In this document: positions 53,330-60,895 of the stretch, piece by piece
How the letters are laid out: each line of letters opens with the position of its first letter
How positions within the stretch are numbered: position 1 is the first letter of the stretch
Assembly: GCA_964343305.1 (NCBI GenBank)
Contig: CAYFJO010000003.1
Location: 1 to 64,000 of the forward strand
DNA length: 64,000 nt
Direction: 5' to 3'
Source: CAYFJO01 sp964343305
GTDB lineage: Bacteria > Planctomycetota > Planctomycetia > Pirellulales > Pirellulaceae
The notes under the pieces: model-generated
Told to the model about the DNA's origin: nothing
What the model saw: the letters and a program-made list of their open reading frames with translations, nothing else
Databases searched by the model: none
Made by a program: the position numbers and the translations under genes

Positions 53330-53495
53330 CGCCATCGGCGACTTTTGCGGATCATCAGGCAACTCTTGCCGCATCTTCTCCATCGTCGCGCAGCCAGCCT
53401 GGCGTACAATCTTGGCGAGCTCCGTGCTTTAACAACCGAAAACTTCCGTGCTTACGCACGCTAGCGTCAACATGGCTCTCAACGCAATGCGACTT

Positions 53496-53511
53496 TGGCG
53501 CGCTGATTGCA
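53496..53511 (+). promoter_or_regulatory. Sigma-54 (RpoN) promoter before flgF
   Basis: TGGCGCGCTGATTGCA fits the sigma-54 consensus TGGCACG-N4-TTGCA at every defined position except one (A to G). GG at 53497-53498 and GC at 53509-53510 have the required spacing. Predicted transcript start near 53522, about 48 bases before the flgF ATG. It sits in the 240-base gap that begins the flagellar cluster. Confidence 0.65.
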
Positions 53512-53569
53512 TTTGCCGGTCGCGCCATTCGTGCACGATCACTTGAACCACTTTTCAATACAAAACGCC

Positions 53570-54334
53570 ATGCCCTACGGAATGTACGTCTCCGCCTCCG
53601 GTGCCGAAGCTCAATCGCGGTACATCGAAGTGCTCGCGAACAATCTGGCGAATGCCGACACGGTGGGCTTCAAACAAGACTTTCCCATCATGAAAGCCCG
53701 CCACAGCGAGGCCATTGAACAAGGACTTGATTTGCCCGGCAGCCAGTCGATCAACAATCTCGGTGGCGGAACGGCGGTGACTCACAGCATGACGGACTAT
53801 AGTCGCGGAACGGTCAAACAGACAGGTAATCCAACCGATCTCGCCATTGATGATCGAGATGGAAACGCGTTCTTTGTCATCAAACGGAATGGGGAGGAAC
53901 TGCTCACGCGCGCTGGGAATTTCAAACTCTCGTCAAGCGGTCAGTTGCAAACGCAAGATGGCGATGCCGTCATGAGCGACGAAGGCACGCCCATCACGAT
54001 CGATCCAGAAGCGGGACCGTACATCGTTCGACAAAACGGAACGATTCAACAGGGCGACGCGGAATTCACGATTTCACTGGTGAAGCCAGTCTCGCTGGGC
54101 GACCTGGCAAAAGCTGGGCAAAACCTGTTCAAGCCGCTGGCCGACACGATCCCGGTCGAGGCCAACGAGCGGCAGGTTCGCAGCGGCTACTTAGAGCTAT
54201 CGTCCGTCCGCCCAATTCAAGCGATGACAGATTTGATTAAGGCCACGCGGGCTTATGAAGCCAACGTGCGCCTGATTCAACACCAGGATCAAATGATGGG
54301 GTCGCTGGTCAATCGTGTACTAAGGCAATCATAA
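53570..54334 (+). CDS. flgF: Flagellar basal-body rod protein FlgF
   Basis: 254 residues from the ATG at 53570; the longer frame would run into the sigma-54 site. N-terminal 'GMYVSASGAEAQSRYIEVLA' and 'NNLANADTVGFKQD', then 'DRDGNAFFVI', 'LLTRAGNFKLSSSGQL' and the C-terminal rod motif 'LSSVRPIQAMTDLIKATRAY'. These are the paired helices of rod/hook proteins. FlgF is part of the proximal rod; assignment over FlgG rests on order, shorter length and the divergent N-terminus. Confidence 0.9.
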   Translation: MPYGMYVSASGAEAQSRYIEVLANNLANADTVGFKQDFPIMKARHSEAIEQGLDLPGSQSINNLGGGTAVTHSMTDYSRGTVKQTGNPTDLAIDDRDGNAFFVIKRNGEELLTRAGNFKLSSSGQLQTQDGDAVMSDEGTPITIDPEAGPYIVRQNGTIQQGDAEFTISLVKPVSLGDLAKAGQNLFKPLADTIPVEANERQVRSGYLELSSVRPIQAMTDLIKATRAYEANVRLIQHQDQMMGSLVNRVLRQS

Positions 54335-54362
54335 CGACGAGTAGGAAGGCACGGAGAACTTT

Positions 54363-55166
54363 ATGAGCGTTCAGACACTCTACACGGCTGCAACGGGCAT
54401 GGAAGCGTTGCAAACAAAGCTCGACGTCGTTGCCAATAACCTGGCAAACGTCAATACAATCGGCTTCAAACGCGATCGGGCAAACTTCGAAGATTTGATG
54501 TATCGAGACGATGTTCTGCCGGGAACGCTCAACGGCGGTCAGCCGAGCGCATCCGGCACAGCGGTCGGTTTGGGAGTTCGCGTTTCAAATGTCCAGTCGG
54601 ACTTTGTCCAAGGCGCGTTTCAGCAAACGAATCGTGCGCTGGATGTGGCCATCGCTGGAGAAGGATTCTTTCAAGTCAACGATCCTAGCACAGGCGAAAC
54701 TCTCTACACGCGAGCCGGCAACTTCAACATCAACGCCAACGGCGCACTCGTGCTGGGTTCGGCCAGCATTGGCCGGCTGCTCGAGCCGCAAATCTCGATC
54801 CCGCCCGATGCGACAAACATCGTGGTGAATCCCGATGGCCAGGTCTTCACCAAGGAACCGGGGAATGCACAACTTTCTAGCCAGGGGCAAATCCAAATCG
54901 TTCGCTTTATCAACCCGGAAGGTTTGATCAAGCTGGGCGACAATTTGTACTCCGAGTCGGACGCATCGGGAGCTGGAACACCGGGCATCCCAGGCCAAAA
55001 CGGCCTCGGGGAACTACAGCAAAATATGTTGGAAGCGTCCAATGTCGAACCCGTGCAGGAACTGATCGACTTGATCACAACACAACGGTCGTTTGAGTTG
55101 AACTCACAAGCCGTTCAGGCTGGTGACCAGGTGTTGCAACTCATTTCGAACCTGCGTCGATTCTAG
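54363..55166 (+). CDS. flgG: Flagellar distal rod protein FlgG
   Basis: 267 residues, the standard length. 'LYTAATGMEALQTKLDVVAN' and 'NNLANVNTIGFKRDRANFED' at the N-terminus, 'GEGFFQVNDPSTGETLYTRA' in the middle, 'QNMLEASNVEPVQELIDLIT' and 'QRSFELNSQAVQAGDQVLQ' at the C-terminus are classic FlgG. It forms the distal rod of the basal body. GGAG lies 8 bases before the ATG, 28 bases after flgF. Confidence 0.95.
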   Translation: MSVQTLYTAATGMEALQTKLDVVANNLANVNTIGFKRDRANFEDLMYRDDVLPGTLNGGQPSASGTAVGLGVRVSNVQSDFVQGAFQQTNRALDVAIAGEGFFQVNDPSTGETLYTRAGNFNINANGALVLGSASIGRLLEPQISIPPDATNIVVNPDGQVFTKEPGNAQLSSQGQIQIVRFINPEGLIKLGDNLYSESDASGAGTPGIPGQNGLGELQQNMLEASNVEPVQELIDLITTQRSFELNSQAVQAGDQVLQLISNLRRF

Positions 55167-55187
55167 TGTTCCGTCAGTCCTTTCTTT

Positions 55188-55262
55188 GTGTGCCACTGGC
55201 TTTGCCAGTGCGCCACAATCGTTGGCACGCTTCACCTTACACTGGCAAAGCCAGTGGCACAC
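55188..55262. repeat. Perfect 23-base inverted repeat in the flgG-flgA gap
   Basis: Arms 55188-55210 and 55240-55262 are exact reverse complements around 29 bases. Each arm also holds its own hairpin CACTGGC-TTT-GCCAGTG. It occupies most of the 134-base gap and could slow transcription or protect RNA ends, but has no T-run. Confidence 0.85.
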
Positions 55263-55300
55263 AACTCGAAACCTAATTGAGGCCAGAAAACTTATCTGAC

Positions 55301-56164
55301 ATGGATCACCCACGGAACAATCATCAAGTGAATCGTTCGTTACGACAAAAAACTGTTTGCTTCTTCTTCGTCATCGTCCTCGGCGGCGCGACGTCGGATG
55401 GCGCAGAAATTCGATTGAAACGAGAGTGCGTTTGCCCGGGAAACCTGGTTTGGCTTAGTGACATCGCGGACATCGTCGATGCCGACAAGCAGCGTGCGGT
55501 TCAACTAGGTTCCCTAACGCTGTTTCCCGCGCCGACGAAGTTTCGCATCATTAGCGACCATGAGCTGGAAGTGATTCTGCGACTGAAATCCGTGGACCTG
55601 GCGAGGTATCAACTGACGGGTGCGGAATCGGTTCGGATAACGAAAGGCGAAAACAAAACACGTCCCGTGTTGCCGCCGGTGCCGCGAAATGTGAAAACAA
55701 AGCTCTCAAACGAGTCATCCGAAAAAGAAACATCCGCCGACAAGCTCAAGATGGCCGTGTTTGCCGTCGAGTCGATTCGGCGTGGCGAGTTGATTCAGGC
55801 CCAACATGTGGAACTTCGTCTTGTCCCGCAAACCGGCGGTGTGCGTGATTTGGTTTATCGCGTGGAGGACGTCGTTGGCAAGGAAGCCAGTCAGTCGATC
55901 AGCCCGGATAGGCCGATTACCAGCCGAAGCTTTCGAAACCAGATTCTCGTGCGTCGACGCGAAGAGGTCACCGTCATCGCAATCGCCTCAGGCATTCGCG
56001 TCAAAAGCCGGGCCATTGCGTTGGAAGAAGGCAGCCGAGGACAAACCATCATGGTTCAAACTTTGGGCCGCGACGCAAGCCAATACACGGCACGCGTCGT
56101 CGATTTTCATACCGTCGAAGTCTTCGCGGGCGGTCCGCGAGTCAGTGAAAACGGAAAGGGGTAG
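55301..56164 (+). CDS. flgA: Flagellar P-ring chaperone FlgA
   Basis: 287 residues from the ATG at 55301 (a TTG at 55277 is less likely). A signal segment ('VCFFFVIVLGGATSDGA') precedes an N-terminal part that handles 'LSDIADIVDADK' and a SAF-type C-terminal domain ('VESIRRGELIQAQHVELRLV', 'VGKEASQSISPDRPITSRSF', 'VTVIAIASGIRVKSRAIALE'), the hallmark of FlgA. It helps FlgI assemble the periplasmic P ring. It stands with flgH and flgI in tight order. Confidence 0.88.
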   Translation: MDHPRNNHQVNRSLRQKTVCFFFVIVLGGATSDGAEIRLKRECVCPGNLVWLSDIADIVDADKQRAVQLGSLTLFPAPTKFRIISDHELEVILRLKSVDLARYQLTGAESVRITKGENKTRPVLPPVPRNVKTKLSNESSEKETSADKLKMAVFAVESIRRGELIQAQHVELRLVPQTGGVRDLVYRVEDVVGKEASQSISPDRPITSRSFRNQILVRRREEVTVIAIASGIRVKSRAIALEEGSRGQTIMVQTLGRDASQYTARVVDFHTVEVFAGGPRVSENGKG

Positions 56165-56166
56165 AA

Positions 56167-56856
56167 ATGAAACGAACATGTGTGACGATTTGTGGTTTGC
56201 TGTGGATCGCTGCGGAAGTTGCCCACGCGCAAGCTCCTCGCGTCCAGCCTGAGCTTGGTCCAAATTCAAGCATCACTGCACCGGAAACGTTGCCGCCGCC
56301 AACGATGGCCTTTGGTAGTCCATTGCGAACACCACCGCTGCCGCCGCGGCAAATCGACATGTACGACATCGTGTCGATTCGCATTGATGAACTTGCGCGG
56401 ATGCAGGCAGAAGGCGAAGTGGAACGGCGAAAGAACACCAGCATCAACGCCCAGATCTTGGATTGGATCAAACTCAACGGTTTTAGAGGGGCAAAACCCG
56501 ATGCTCAGTCCGACGGCGATCAACGGGTTCAAGCCCAGCTTGACGAACTGTTGCGGGCCGAAAATGAAATCGAGACGACCGAACGCCTGACGTTCAACAT
56601 TGCCTCGCGGGTTGTCGATATCCGTCCGAACGGCAACATCGTCCTGGAAGCCCACAAGGTGATTCGTAACAACGACGAAGTTTGGGAAGCATCGTTGTCG
56701 GGCATCTGCCGTCAACAGGACATTGGTCCTGATAACGTGATTCTCAGCCGAAATATCGTTGACCTGCGCATCGACAAACGCGAATTGGGTCACATTAACG
56801 ACAGCGTCCGTCGCGGTTGGTTGATGAGGATTTATGATAAGATTCGCCCGTTCTAG
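56167..56856 (+). CDS. flgH: Flagellar L-ring protein FlgH, without visible lipobox
   Basis: 229 residues, 2 bases after flgA, with a strong AAAGGGG site. A signal peptide ('MKRTCVTICGLLWIAAEVAHA') leads to a Pro-rich spacer and the FlgH core: 'DMYDIVSIRIDELARMQAEG', 'FNIASRVVDIRPNGNIVLEA', 'VWEASLSGICRQQDI', 'DNVILSRNIVDLRI' and 'DSVRRGWLMRIYDKIRPF'. Most FlgH are lipoproteins with Cys directly after the signal; here the cleavage region reads AHAQAP, so the L ring would be anchored without a lipid or not as usual. Confidence 0.88.
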   Translation: MKRTCVTICGLLWIAAEVAHAQAPRVQPELGPNSSITAPETLPPPTMAFGSPLRTPPLPPRQIDMYDIVSIRIDELARMQAEGEVERRKNTSINAQILDWIKLNGFRGAKPDAQSDGDQRVQAQLDELLRAENEIETTERLTFNIASRVVDIRPNGNIVLEAHKVIRNNDEVWEASLSGICRQQDIGPDNVILSRNIVDLRIDKRELGHINDSVRRGWLMRIYDKIRPF

Positions 56857-56893
56857 ATGCTCTCACGAGCTAACCATGCAGAGATCAAATACG

Positions 56894-57988
56894 ATGAACG
56901 ACTCCAAACTTAGTTGGATGATTGCAGCCAGCCTGATCCTGAGCATTTGCGCCTCGGAGTTGACGGCACAGCAGCGTATTCAAGACATCTGCCGGGTCAA
57001 AGGCCAGGAAGAGAATTCTCTGCGCGGCGTGGGCCTTGTTGTTGGACTTAACGGCACGGGCGATCCCAACTTGCGATCCACGTCGCGCGCCTTGGCACGC
57101 ATGTTGGCCACGACGGGAATTCCCCTGCCCAAGGACATTCAAGGGCGTGATTTGATCGAGGAATTAAAAGACGTCAAGAATGTCGCTTTGGTATTTGTGA
57201 CCGCGACGGTTCCCGCAGCCGGCGCGCGGCAAGGCGACAAGCTCAATTGTGCCGTCCATGCGTTTGGCAATGCCAAGAGTCTTGAAGGGGGCCATTTGTT
57301 GATGGCACCACTGCTGGGTGGGCTGCCGACCGACGATCCTGCGCAACAACGAATCTATGCCTACTGTGAAGGTTCGCTTCACACCGCGAACCCGAAAGCT
57401 CCGCTCACGGCGAAGATTCACAACGGCTGCCGGCTGGAAGTGTCGTTCAACAACCAGTTTGCCAAGAATGGCTACATCACGCTGGTGTTGGACAAAGACC
57501 ATGCCAATTTTCACACGGCACATGCGATCGCTCGGTTGATCAATACGTTTCCGGAATTTCGCTATCAGGACGAGAAACATTTTGGTGAGGACTTGGCGAT
57601 CGCGTTGGACCAGGTCAATGTGTTGATTCGCATCCCAGAGAATTACAAGGATCATCATGTCCAGTTTGTGTCGGCCATCCTTGAGATGTCGGTCGTGCAT
57701 TTGAAAAACGATGCCCGCGTTGTGATCAGTGGTAACACGGTCGTCATCGGCGAAAACGTGGTGATTGATCCCGTCGCGGTGACGCACAAGAATTTTTCTG
57801 TCGAAGCGGGGCCGTTTTTTCCGTTGGATCCCAATCCGACTCAGTCGGACGTGGACAGCCGCAAAGTGAAACTACGATCGCTGGTCGATGCATTAAATGC
57901 CTTGCAAGCGACCCCGCAGGATGTGATTGACATCATCAAGACGCTCAAACGAAGCGGCAATTTGTACGGCGACGTGATTGTCGAATAA
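56894..57988 (+). CDS. flgI: Flagellar P-ring protein FlgI
   Basis: 364 residues from the ATG at 56894, which starts a clear signal peptide ('MNDSKLSWMIAASLILSICA'); ATG 56876 is an alternative. Diagnostic segments: 'RIQDICRVKGQEENSLRGVG', 'GLVVGLNGTGDPN', 'VFVTATVPAAGARQGDKL', 'GHLLMAPLLGG', 'RVVISGNTVVIGENVVIDPV' and 'LVDALNALQATPQDVIDIIK'. It forms the ring around the rod in the peptidoglycan layer. The pair flgH/flgI fits a diderm envelope. Confidence 0.93.
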   Translation: MNDSKLSWMIAASLILSICASELTAQQRIQDICRVKGQEENSLRGVGLVVGLNGTGDPNLRSTSRALARMLATTGIPLPKDIQGRDLIEELKDVKNVALVFVTATVPAAGARQGDKLNCAVHAFGNAKSLEGGHLLMAPLLGGLPTDDPAQQRIYAYCEGSLHTANPKAPLTAKIHNGCRLEVSFNNQFAKNGYITLVLDKDHANFHTAHAIARLINTFPEFRYQDEKHFGEDLAIALDQVNVLIRIPENYKDHHVQFVSAILEMSVVHLKNDARVVISGNTVVIGENVVIDPVAVTHKNFSVEAGPFFPLDPNPTQSDVDSRKVKLRSLVDALNALQATPQDVIDIIKTLKRSGNLYGDVIVE

Positions 57989-58002
57989 AGGGAGAATCGA
58001 GA

Positions 58003-58428
58003 GTGGATGTTTCATCGATTGGATCGAGAAGCACGGATCTTTTGCGGCAAGTTGCCAACACATCGATCGACGCGAACGCGGCTGTCAAACAAGACGGCAA
58101 GGATCTCAAGACCTGGTTCGACCGCGCGATCGGTGAAACGTTTTTCAGCCAATTGATTGCACAGATGCGGAAGACCGTTTCCAAGCCAGCTTATTTTCAC
58201 GGCGGCCGAGGAGAAGAAGTTTTCCAAGGTCAGTTGGACCAACTGTTGACCGAGCGGATGACGGAAGCGAGCGCCGAGGATTTCACGGGACCGATGTTCG
58301 AGCTTTTTCAATTGCGCGGAAAATATGCAGCGGAGTCACGTGAAATGGATCAACTGCAAACGAAGATCGATGGCACGCAAAACGTCAATACGGAACTAGA
58401 CAATCTCTTGACACTGACCAGGCGATAG
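58003..58428 (+). CDS. flgJ: FlgJ-type rod-binding protein (no muramidase domain)
   Basis: 141 residues, GTG start with GGGAGA upstream. The rod-binding core is visible: 'WFDRAIGETFFSQLIAQMRK', 'GGRGEEVFQGQLDQLLTERM'. In enteric bacteria FlgJ has a second, peptidoglycan-cutting half; here it ends after the rod-binding part, as in alphaproteobacteria and others that use a separate lytic enzyme. That enzyme is not in this window. Gene order (after flgI) supports the call. Confidence 0.85.
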   Translation: MDVSSIGSRSTDLLRQVANTSIDANAAVKQDGKDLKTWFDRAIGETFFSQLIAQMRKTVSKPAYFHGGRGEEVFQGQLDQLLTERMTEASAEDFTGPMFELFQLRGKYAAESREMDQLQTKIDGTQNVNTELDNLLTLTRR

Positions 58429-58433
58429 GAATT

Positions 58434-58454
58434 GGACGGATTGGCAATCCGTCC
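58434..58454. repeat. Perfect 'GGACGGATTG-CAATCCGTCC' palindrome
   Basis: A 10-bp perfect stem around one base, 5 bases after the flgJ stop. Compared with the copy at 16986 the third stem pair is A-T instead of T-A, a compensatory change. Confidence 0.75.
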
Positions 58455-58492
58455 TACGACGCCGTGGGGCAATTCATTGAGGAAAATGAAAG

Positions 58493-58981
58493 TTGCAAAT
58501 ACACGAAATGGAACAGGGTCTCGTCGAGTTGCTTGGTGATTTGACAACCATCCAAGATGAAATGCTCGACGTACTGAGCAACAAGCAAAGCAAGATCGTG
58601 GCGGGCGACGTGGACGCTCTCGCCGCGCTGCAATTGCGCGAAGAGAATCTTTGTGGCCGATTGCAAGCATGCCACGACCGACGTGCGGAACTGTTGCAGT
58701 CTGCATCCGAGAGCGGTCTGCCATCCGATAGCATTCAAGAGCTATCATCCGCGCTGCCGGATTCCGACCAAGGCAAAATACATAAACGGGCCAAAGAAAC
58801 CTCATCACGAATGCGACTTATCCAGCATCAATGTCTGTCGAATTGGGTGCTAGCCCAACGATCACTGCTTCACATTTCACAGATGTTGGAGATTATTGCC
58901 ACTGGCGGCCAGATTCAGCCGACATATGGAAAGGGTGAATCACTTCATGGACGCGGCTCTCTGGTGGACCAGGAGGTCTAG
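58493..58981 (+). CDS. flgN: FlgN-like flagellar export chaperone
   Basis: 162 residues. The TTG at 58493 has GAGGA 9 bases before; ATG 58508 is possible. The protein is almost wholly helical with heptads ('LVELLGDLTTIQDEMLDVLS', 'ALAALQLREENLCGRLQACH', 'QCLSNWVLAQRSLLHISQML'), the layout of FlgN, which escorts FlgK and FlgL to the export gate. Position directly before flgK and flgL is the strongest support; sequence alone would be weak. Confidence 0.75.
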   Translation: MQIHEMEQGLVELLGDLTTIQDEMLDVLSNKQSKIVAGDVDALAALQLREENLCGRLQACHDRRAELLQSASESGLPSDSIQELSSALPDSDQGKIHKRAKETSSRMRLIQHQCLSNWVLAQRSLLHISQMLEIIATGGQIQPTYGKGESLHGRGSLVDQEV

Positions 58982-59046
58982 GTGGCCGCCGGGCATTGGG
59001 CAGACTGCGCAATTGCCTACGCAGTGACTTGCCTAACGGAGCCGCC

Positions 59047-60747
59047 ATGTCGCTGAATGCCACGATACGAATCGCCGCGGGCACTCTGTCCGCAATGCAG
59101 TTTGGCTTGCAGGTCGTTGGTAACAATATTGCCAACGCAGGAACGCCGGGCTACATCCGCGAAGACATCGTCTTCAAACCCGGGCCGCCCCTGAAAAAGG
59201 GCAACTTGATCTTCGGTCTCGGCGTGCAAGTCGATGGGATCGTGCTGAAGATCGACAGGTTCCTGGCCGAGCGATTGCGTGACGCCGACAGTGATCTGCG
59301 CAGCAGCGAGACACAGCAAGACATCTACAGGCAACTCGAAACCCTGTTGGCGGGCTTGGGCGACAACGATCTGGGCAGTTCGCTGACCAGTTTCTTCGGT
59401 ACATTGCACGACGTTGTCAACCAGCCTGAAGACGCGGCCGTCCGCAACATTTCCATCTTGCAAGGCGAAAAACTCGCCGGTGACATTCGCCGTTTGGATC
59501 AACAACTGAAAGGATTGTACCAAGACGTCGACCAGGAGATCATCAACCTGTCCGACAGCGTCAATCGGTTGCTGGAACGAATCGCCGAGTTGAACGTACA
59601 GATCGTCGGCATCGAAGGTGGCGGGTTGGTCGACAGCGATGCGGTGAGCTTGCGTGATGAACGGCAACTCGCCATGAGCGAGTTGGCATCGATAATCGAT
59701 ATCCGGACGGTCGAACAGGACACCGGCAGCGTCAGCGTCTTTGCCAACGGCGAGTATTTGGTTTTTGATAACGTGTTTCGCGAAGTCGAGTCGCACAGCG
59801 AGCCGGGGAGTTTCGGCTTGGGCCGCTCCGAGTTGCGAATCGTCGCGTCGGACTCGCCCATTTCCAGCGGAGCGGGACGACTCGCCGGCCTGACGATTTC
59901 GCGAGACGAGATTGTCGGCGAGTTCATTAATCAACTCGACTCGTTCGCTCAGTCGTTAGTCTACGAATTGAACAAGGTGCATTCGAGTGGACAAGGGCTG
60001 TCCGGTTATCAATCGCTGACGAGCGAGTTTCGTGTATCCAACATTACCAACCCGTTGGACCAGGACGAGTTGCCGTTCACACCCGTCAACGGATCGTTCC
60101 AAGTTCAAGTCTACAACTCACAGTCCAACACGATTGAAACGACGGACGTATTTTTGTCGCTAAACGGGCTTGATGACGATACTTCGCTGGCTGATCTCCG
60201 TGCGGCCTTGGACAACATCGACGGCCTGTCGGCCAGTACGACCCCGGATGGCAAACTGACGATCACCAGCGACTCGCCGACCGTGGAGTTCACCTTTGCA
60301 AACGATACCAGCGGCGTGCTCGCTGCGTTGGGGCTGAACACATTTTTCACTGGCTCCACCGCGAGTGACATCGGCATCAATCAGACGCTGCTAGACGATC
60401 CGACCAAACTCGCAACAAGTTCCAGCGGGATTGGGCAAGACACGGTCGTCGCACAACAACTGGCCGACTTGCTCGACACCGCCCTCGAATCGCACGACGA
60501 TGCCACGCTGGCTCAACTTCATGACCGGCTGTTGATCGGCGTCACACAAGGTTCGGCGCTGGTCCATTCCGTGACCGAAGGGTTTCGTTCCTTTTACGAA
60601 ATGCTCGAAAGCCAACACCTGGAAGAATCCGGGGTCAACATCGACGAAGAAGCCGTCAAGATGATCACGCTACAACGCACGTTTCAAGCCTCAGCGAAAC
60701 TGATTACGACACTCAACGAATTATTGGAAGTACTCGTGAACCTTTAA
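59047..60747 (+). CDS. flgK: Flagellar hook-associated protein 1 (FlgK)
   Basis: 566 residues from the ATG at 59047 with CGGAG 6-7 bases before. N-terminal 'LSAMQFGLQVVGNNIANAGT' and 'PGYIREDIVFKPG', a long coiled region ('QEIINLSDSVNRLLERIAEL') and C-terminal 'EEAVKMITLQRTFQASAKLI' define FlgK. It forms the first hook-filament junction ring. The middle ('SLNGLDDDTSLADLRAALDN') carries one flagellin-IN-like beta unit, slightly lengthening the protein. Confidence 0.93.
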   Translation: MSLNATIRIAAGTLSAMQFGLQVVGNNIANAGTPGYIREDIVFKPGPPLKKGNLIFGLGVQVDGIVLKIDRFLAERLRDADSDLRSSETQQDIYRQLETLLAGLGDNDLGSSLTSFFGTLHDVVNQPEDAAVRNISILQGEKLAGDIRRLDQQLKGLYQDVDQEIINLSDSVNRLLERIAELNVQIVGIEGGGLVDSDAVSLRDERQLAMSELASIIDIRTVEQDTGSVSVFANGEYLVFDNVFREVESHSEPGSFGLGRSELRIVASDSPISSGAGRLAGLTISRDEIVGEFINQLDSFAQSLVYELNKVHSSGQGLSGYQSLTSEFRVSNITNPLDQDELPFTPVNGSFQVQVYNSQSNTIETTDVFLSLNGLDDDTSLADLRAALDNIDGLSASTTPDGKLTITSDSPTVEFTFANDTSGVLAALGLNTFFTGSTASDIGINQTLLDDPTKLATSSSGIGQDTVVAQQLADLLDTALESHDDATLAQLHDRLLIGVTQGSALVHSVTEGFRSFYEMLESQHLEESGVNIDEEAVKMITLQRTFQASAKLITTLNELLEVLVNL

Positions 60748-60748
60748 A

Positions 60749-60886
60749 AATGACGAATGACGAAATACCCAATGACGAAAGAAATCCGAATGTCTGAATT
60801 CCGAATGAACTTCGGCCGCTCGAATCACAATTCGGATTTCGTTGTTCGTCATTCATTCGTCGTTGGGTATTTCGTCATTCGTCATT
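60749..60886. repeat. Inverted 'GACGAAATACCC' element before flgL
   Basis: Arms 60749-60779 and 60856-60886 (31 bases) pair with one mismatch, and an inner pair GAAATCCGAAT (60781-60791) / ATTCGGATTTC (60830-60840) extends the stem. It fills the whole flgK-flgL gap and ends 9 bases before the flgL ATG. A single-arm copy lies at 7648-7672. Confidence 0.85.
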
Positions 60887-60895
60887 CCCAATAAC

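Noticed and set aside
55222..55229. TTGGCACG, a perfect sigma-54 -24 element before flgA
   Set aside because: The -12 position holds ACCT instead of TTGC, so no promoter is supported; the octamer lies in the loop of the inverted repeat.
60842..60895. Upstream extension of flgL
   Set aside because: The added codons come from the arm of a dispersed inverted repeat; FlgL proteins start directly with the helical D0 part.
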